Shown piece after piece: positions 14,836-18,534 of a stretch of 18,534 bases of DNA. A program made the translations under genes and the position numbers. How positions within the stretch are numbered: the stretch's first letter is position 1; every line of letters begins with the position of its first letter. The stretch covers positions 1-18,534 of the forward strand of contig SLOZ01000189.1 of NCBI GenBank assembly GCA_007132255.1, written 5' to 3'. The DNA is from Limnochordia bacterium. Lineage in GTDB: Bacteria; Bacillota; Limnochordia; Darwinibacteriales; B1SED10-159. The notes below the pieces were generated by a model. The model had not been told where the DNA came from. It did no database searches and saw only the letters and a list, made by a program, of their open reading frames with translations.

Positions 14836-14872
14836 AAGGACCGAAGCAGCCTGAGCCGCTTCGGTCCTTTTT
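14836..14872 (+). terminator. Rho-independent terminator of the selenoprotein gene
   Basis: A 12-bp perfect stem, AAGGACCGAAGC (14836-14847) with GCTTCGGTCCTT (14858-14869), has a 10-nt loop and a T run to 14872. It starts 13 nt past the TAG stop and confirms that the short plus-strand gene is a real transcription unit. Confidence 0.93.
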
Positions 14873-14968
14873 GATGAGCATCATAGTTAGGCCAAACCAA
14901 CACCGCAGCCGACGGTGAGCAAAAACTGTTCGTGTCAAACTCCGACACTAAACATACAGAGTTCCACC

Positions 14969-15001
14969 AAAAAACCCAGAAGCCACGGAGGCATCTGGGT
15001 T
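14969..15001 (-). terminator. Rho-independent terminator after tRNA-Ile
   Basis: On the minus strand AACCCAGA-T-GCC, loop TCCGT, GGC-T-TCTGGGTT forms a strong hairpin followed by six T. It faces the selenoprotein terminator, so the roughly 96 nt between them hold nothing else that I can identify apart from a weak 5-bp hairpin near 14932-14948. Confidence 0.88.
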
Positions 15002-15013
15002 GAGATTCGATTC

Positions 15014-15089
<76 letters not shown>

Positions 15090-15103
15090 TGATAACAAAC
15101 CTC

Positions 15104-15132
15104 ATTATACGTCAGCCTGGATGGGCTGTCAA
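15104..15132 (-). promoter_or_regulatory. Perfect consensus sigma-A promoter of tRNA-Ile
   Basis: TTGACA (15127-15132) and TATAAT (15104-15109) are both perfect and separated by exactly 17 nt. The -35 box starts 4 nt past the rpoD stop. The start would be near 15097, about 8 nt before the tRNA. Confidence 0.88.
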
Positions 15133-15136
15133 CATA

Positions 15137-16252
15137 CTATTGTCCGAGAAAGTCCTTCAATTTCTTGCTCCGACTGGGATGTCGAAGCTTACGAAGAGCT
15201 TTGGCTTCAATTTGACGGATTCTCTCGCGCGTTACTCCGAACACTTGGCCTACCTCTTCCAAGGTACGAGTTCGCCCATCGTCCAGACCAAAGCGGAGGC
15301 GCAAAACCTGCTGCTCCCGGGTGGTCAGCGATTCCAGCGTCGATCCCAACTGCTCACGAAGCATAGTGAAGGAGGCCGCCTCAGCAGGTGCCGGAGCATC
15401 TTGGTCTTCAATAAAGTCCCCCAAGTGGCTATCTTCTTCCTCACCAATTGGTGTTTCCAACGATACGGGCTCTTGCGCAATTTTCATGATCTCACGCACC
15501 CGTTCTTCGGGCATCTCCATCTCTTTGGCGATTTCCTCTGGAGTAGGCTCACGACCCAAATCCTGCAAGAGCTGTCGCGAAATCCGGATCAGCTTATTGA
15601 TCGTTTCCACCATATGAACCGGGATACGGATTGTTCGCGCTTGGTCCGCTATGGCCCGAGTTATGGCTTGCCGAATCCACCAAGTGGCATAGGTACTGAA
15701 CTTATATCCTTTGCGGTAATCAAACTTTTCAACCGCCTTGATCAGGCCCAAGTTACCTTCTTGAATTAAGTCCAGGAACAGCATTCCACGACCCACATAG
15801 CGTTTGGCAATACTTACGACCAATCGTAAATTCGCCTCTGCCAAGCGCCGCTTCGCCACTTCATCCCCATCTTCTATGCGCTTGGCCAATGCCACCTCTT
15901 CCTCAGCAGTCAGAAGGGGAACTCGCCCAATTTCTTTCAAGTACATTCGAACCGGGTCGTCTAGGCCCACGCCTTCAGGAACGGAGAGGTCAAACTCCGC
16001 TTCTTCTTCTTCTTCCTCTTCTGGTTCTGCGGCTGTATCCGTATCAGATTCCAAGACCGCAGCATCGCCTGATTCAGGAATTACGTCAATGCCCATAGCC
16101 GTGAAACTTTCGTAGATCTCATCGATTTGGTCTGGGCTGAGATCCACTGCTTGGAGGGCATCCATAATTTCGCGATAGGTTAACATTCCCTTTTTTTTGC
16201 CACGTTCCATTAGTGTGTTAACAGATTCGATAGTTATTTCCTTTTTGCTCAT
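15137..16252 (-). CDS. rpoD: RNA polymerase primary sigma factor RpoD (SigA)
   Basis: A 371-residue primary sigma factor. Region 1.1 is at about residues 1-60. An acidic linker with a run of glutamates (about 77-86) follows, then region 1.2 (DDPVRMYLKEIG), region 2 with RLVVSIAKRYVGRGMLFLDL, the KGYKFSTYATWWIRQAI -10 recognition helix, region 3, and region 4.2 with GVTRERIRQIEAKALRKLRH, which reads the -35 box. The ATG overlaps the dnaG TGA by 4 nt, with a GGGGGGAG ribosome site in dnaG. No terminator separates it from the tRNA, so its message probably ends at 14969-15001. This is the usual dnaG-rpoD macromolecular synthesis operon. Confidence 0.99.
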   Translation of the reverse strand: MSKKEITIESVNTLMERGKKKGMLTYREIMDALQAVDLSPDQIDEIYESFTAMGIDVIPESGDAAVLESDTDTAAEPEEEEEEEAEFDLSVPEGVGLDDPVRMYLKEIGRVPLLTAEEEVALAKRIEDGDEVAKRRLAEANLRLVVSIAKRYVGRGMLFLDLIQEGNLGLIKAVEKFDYRKGYKFSTYATWWIRQAITRAIADQARTIRIPVHMVETINKLIRISRQLLQDLGREPTPEEIAKEMEMPEERVREIMKIAQEPVSLETPIGEEEDSHLGDFIEDQDAPAPAEAASFTMLREQLGSTLESLTTREQQVLRLRFGLDDGRTRTLEEVGQVFGVTRERIRQIEAKALRKLRHPSRSKKLKDFLGQ

Positions 16253-18072
16253 TTAGACTCCCCCCTTCCCAGCGGGCCTTCATCCTTAATTCGTCTTACC
16301 AGATGAAATACCTTTTTTCTAATAGAAAAATAGCTATAGACCATTTCAAACAGTGTTTCGCGCACAGCATTGTCTTCCTTATTTTTCTCCATGGCACCAA
16401 GGTTTTCCTCTATTTTTGCCAGTTCCCGCGAAAAAATCGTGGCCTGCATGTGTTGAATGTATTCCCGCCAACGTCCTTGAGAAACTTCCAGCTGAAAGAT
16501 GGCATCGGCTGTCTTCTCGCCCTGAAGATCCCAAGAGCCATCCAGCAAAAGAGCGTACAAGTGCCGGTAGTCTTGGTTCTTGAAGTGCCGGGGTAGGATA
16601 CCCTCACTGCGCAGTTCTTCGATACGCCTTGGGTCATGCAAAATGCGGCGCAGAATATCGCGTTCCACAGAATCCCCACTGCCCGACGTTTCAGTCCGAA
16701 CTGGGGACGTCAGCGCAGAGGATACCCGAGATCTAGCTGATCGTGCCGGTCCAGCAGAAGCAGCAGGAGCAGCTGCAGAAGCCTCTGCACTGAGTCTCTG
16801 CTCCACGTCGCTTCGCAGCGCCTTCGGATCCACACCCAAGCGTTCTGACGCAAATTGAATGTACTCGGCCCGTTCTACTGCCTGGGATAGGGTGGCAAGG
16901 ACTTCTACTATTTCTTGCGTCGCATTCAATTTTCCTTCTCTAGTTTGTAGATCATGGCGTTGCATTATCTGCATAAGAAGATACTCTGGCCAAGGAAGCG
17001 CCTTCTCTAACCACAGTTGGAGACTTGCCGGGTCTGATTGGCGCGCCAAGGTATCCGGATCGACTCCCGGCTCTAAGGGAGCGACTAGCACATCAAGACC
17101 ATTCTGTCTCAGCAGATGCATGCTTCTAACAGCAGCCTTTTGGCCCGCTGCATCGCCATCGAATGCTAGAATTGTTCGGCTCGCAAAACGCTGTAGAAGC
17201 CGGGCATGATCCGCGGTGAAAGCCGTTCCCAACGACGCAGTAACATTGCTAATCCCCTTGGCCGCAAGGCTGATGCAATCGGTATATCCCTCCACCAAAA
17301 CTGCCGTATTCCTTTCCTTGATGGCCTCCTTGCTCCAGTTGAGACCATACAGAGCCTGTGCTTTGCGGAATACTGGGCTTTCCGGGGAATTGAGATACTT
17401 AGGTGACCCTTGACCGACGCTGCGCCCTCCAAAACCCAGAAATCTGCCCTGGTGATCACAGATCGGAAAGATAATGCGCTGGCGAAATCGGTCGTACAGC
17501 CCACGCTGGCCGCGCAGAGCTAACCCCGCCTGGAGCAAAAGCTCCTCGGAGAAACCTTCGCTAGACAGATGGTTTGTTAGGGCATCCCAGGAGTCTGGAG
17601 CATACCCTAAGAAGAAATGGCGCGCTAAATCTCGACCGATGCCTCGGCTTGTCAGATATTGGCGAGCCTGCTTACCCTTTTCGGCCCGGAGCGCCCGGTA
17701 GAAAAACTCAGCCGCTTTGTGGTTCAGGCGGTATAACGTATCGCGCTGTTCTTGACGTCGGGTGTCTTCCGCGGACCGGTGAGGCACCTCGATTCCGGAT
17801 TTTTCCGCTAACGCTTCGGCGGCTTCTGGGAACGTCAAGCCTTCCGTTCGCATGAGAAAGTTAAAGACATTCCCGCCGGCTCCGCAGCCAAAGCAATAAA
17901 AAAATTGCTTATCCGGATTGACCGAGAATGATGGTGTCTTTTCGTCGTGGAAAGGGCACAAGCCCGTGTAGTTTTTCCCTGTCTGCCGCAGGTCCACTTT
18001 AGCCCCGACAATATCGAGGATGTCTGAAGCTCCTTTGACGCTCTCGAGCCATTCATCGGAAAACTGAGCCAT
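16249..18072 (-). CDS. dnaG: DNA primase DnaG
   Basis: Synthesises RNA primers at the replication fork. With the preferred ATG at 18070-18072 it has 607 residues. An N-terminal CHC2 zinc finger (C39, H42, C60, C63 in CPFH...YCFGC) is followed by the catalytic core and a TOPRIM fold with VEGYTD (metal-binding Glu) and FDGDAAG (DxD). An Ala/Ser-rich linker then leads to the C-terminal helicase-binding domain for DnaB. AAGGTG sits 7 nt before this ATG; the GTG at 18081 overlaps that site and is unlikely. It begins 14 nt after dgt and overlaps rpoD by 4 nt. Confidence 0.98.
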   Translation of the reverse strand: MAQFSDEWLESVKGASDILDIVGAKVDLRQTGKNYTGLCPFHDEKTPSFSVNPDKQFFYCFGCGAGGNVFNFLMRTEGLTFPEAAEALAEKSGIEVPHRSAEDTRRQEQRDTLYRLNHKAAEFFYRALRAEKGKQARQYLTSRGIGRDLARHFFLGYAPDSWDALTNHLSSEGFSEELLLQAGLALRGQRGLYDRFRQRIIFPICDHQGRFLGFGGRSVGQGSPKYLNSPESPVFRKAQALYGLNWSKEAIKERNTAVLVEGYTDCISLAAKGISNVTASLGTAFTADHARLLQRFASRTILAFDGDAAGQKAAVRSMHLLRQNGLDVLVAPLEPGVDPDTLARQSDPASLQLWLEKALPWPEYLLMQIMQRHDLQTREGKLNATQEIVEVLATLSQAVERAEYIQFASERLGVDPKALRSDVEQRLSAEASAAAPAASAGPARSARSRVSSALTSPVRTETSGSGDSVERDILRRILHDPRRIEELRSEGILPRHFKNQDYRHLYALLLDGSWDLQGEKTADAIFQLEVSQGRWREYIQHMQATIFSRELAKIEENLGAMEKNKEDNAVRETLFEMVYSYFSIRKKVFHLVRRIKDEGPLGRGESK

Positions 18073-18086
18073 CGGTATCACCTTCT

Positions 18087-18534
18087 TTACCTGCGCGACC
18101 AGCCTTTGGGCAGGAACAATGTCTGAAACTCTGCTATGGCATAGCTATCCGTCATTCCCGCTATATAGTCCACAACGCCACGTTTGACTTCGCCAGGCCC
18201 CAAAGGATGGCCCAAGCGGTTTTCTAGTTCTTCTGACTTTGCCAGATAGTATTCGAAGAACATCCGGATAATGTGGTAGACCTTTTGCTCTTCGGTTTTC
18301 GCCTCGGAACCGATGTATACATTTTGGAATAGGAACTGACGCAATTTACTCGTGGCCTGGGCCACAGCAGACGACATCCCTATTTCAGCTCGATCAGCAC
18401 TGTGAGCGATGATATCTTTCACCATCGTGTCAATGCGCCGCGAACGAGTTGTTCCCAGAACTTCGACGATATCTGAAGGTATTGTCTGCTCATCCAATAC
18501 GCCACCGCGCACGGCATCTTCGATATCGTGGTTG
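18087..18534 (-). CDS. dgt: dGTP triphosphohydrolase-like HD-domain protein, 5' end outside window
   Basis: The frame is open to the window edge, giving 149 codons of the C-terminal part. The first residues, NHDIEDAVRGGVL, are the second HD-containing motif of Dgt-type deoxyguanosinetriphosphate triphosphohydrolases, and FFEYYLAKSEELENRL and VDYIAGMTDSYAIAEF follow as in the family. These enzymes hydrolyse dNTPs to nucleosides and triphosphate. Its position immediately upstream of dnaG-rpoD is common in Clostridia. About 200 N-terminal residues with the first H and HD residues lie outside the window. Confidence 0.93.
   Translation of the reverse strand, partial: NHDIEDAVRGGVLDEQTIPSDIVEVLGTTRSRRIDTMVKDIIAHSADRAEIGMSSAVAQATSKLRQFLFQNVYIGSEAKTEEQKVYHIIRMFFEYYLAKSEELENRLGHPLGPGEVKRGVVDYIAGMTDSYAIAEFQTLFLPKGWSRR

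Overview
This window is ordinary chromosomal housekeeping DNA from a Bacillota (Firmicutes) bacterium of moderate GC, most likely an anaerobic Clostridia or Peptococcaceae-type lineage. The evidence is the gene order dgt-dnaG-rpoD, the trmK-Nif3-zinc-finger group, an A-type RNase P RNA, a class-I dcw (division and cell wall) cluster with a PASTA-containing division PBP, and nrdR-pgeF. The MurE homologue carries the DNPR motif of meso-diaminopimelate-adding enzymes. No phage, insertion sequence or CRISPR array was seen. All protein genes are on the minus strand except one small selenoprotein gene on the plus strand.

Layout, read in the direction of minus-strand transcription (high to low coordinates): (1) 18534-15137, the macromolecular-synthesis group: 3' part of dgt, dnaG, rpoD. 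(2) 15132-14969, a tRNA-Ile(CAU) with a perfect sigma-A promoter and its own terminator. (3) 14872-14580, a divergent plus-strand SelW-like gene whose reading frame crosses an in-frame TGA, followed by a terminator. (4) 14505-12782, trmK (broken by an in-frame TAA), a Nif3-family gene and a 61-residue DksA/TraR-type zinc-finger protein. (5) 12681-12279, rnpB with promoter and terminator. (6) 12228-1084, the dcw operon: promoter and MraZ operator, mraZ, a strongly structured 126-nt spacer, rsmH, ftsL, division PBP, murE, murF, mraY, ftsW, ftsQ, ftsZ, terminator. (7) 1011-1, nrdR with its own promoter, then pgeF, cut by the window edge.

The dcw genes are tightly packed, with several overlaps, and cover UDP-MurNAc-peptide completion (MurE, MurF), lipid I formation (MraY), septal glycan polymerisation and crosslinking (FtsW plus PBP), the FtsQ/FtsL divisome scaffold and the FtsZ ring. 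murD, murG, murC, murB and ftsA, usual members of such clusters, are absent with no room for them. The spoIIGA-sigE-sigG cassette often found between ftsZ and nrdR in spore formers is also absent.

The most notable item is the 76-residue CxxU selenoprotein at 14593-14823. A standard gene caller would miss it because its TGA at codon 11 reads as a stop. It has a strong ribosome binding site, an uninterrupted Rdx (SelT/SelW/SelH) fold sequence after the TGA, a correctly spaced SECIS-like hairpin and a terminator. Other leads are the trmK nonsense codon, the structured mraZ-rsmH spacer, the MraZ operator, and an unusual start for the PBP gene.
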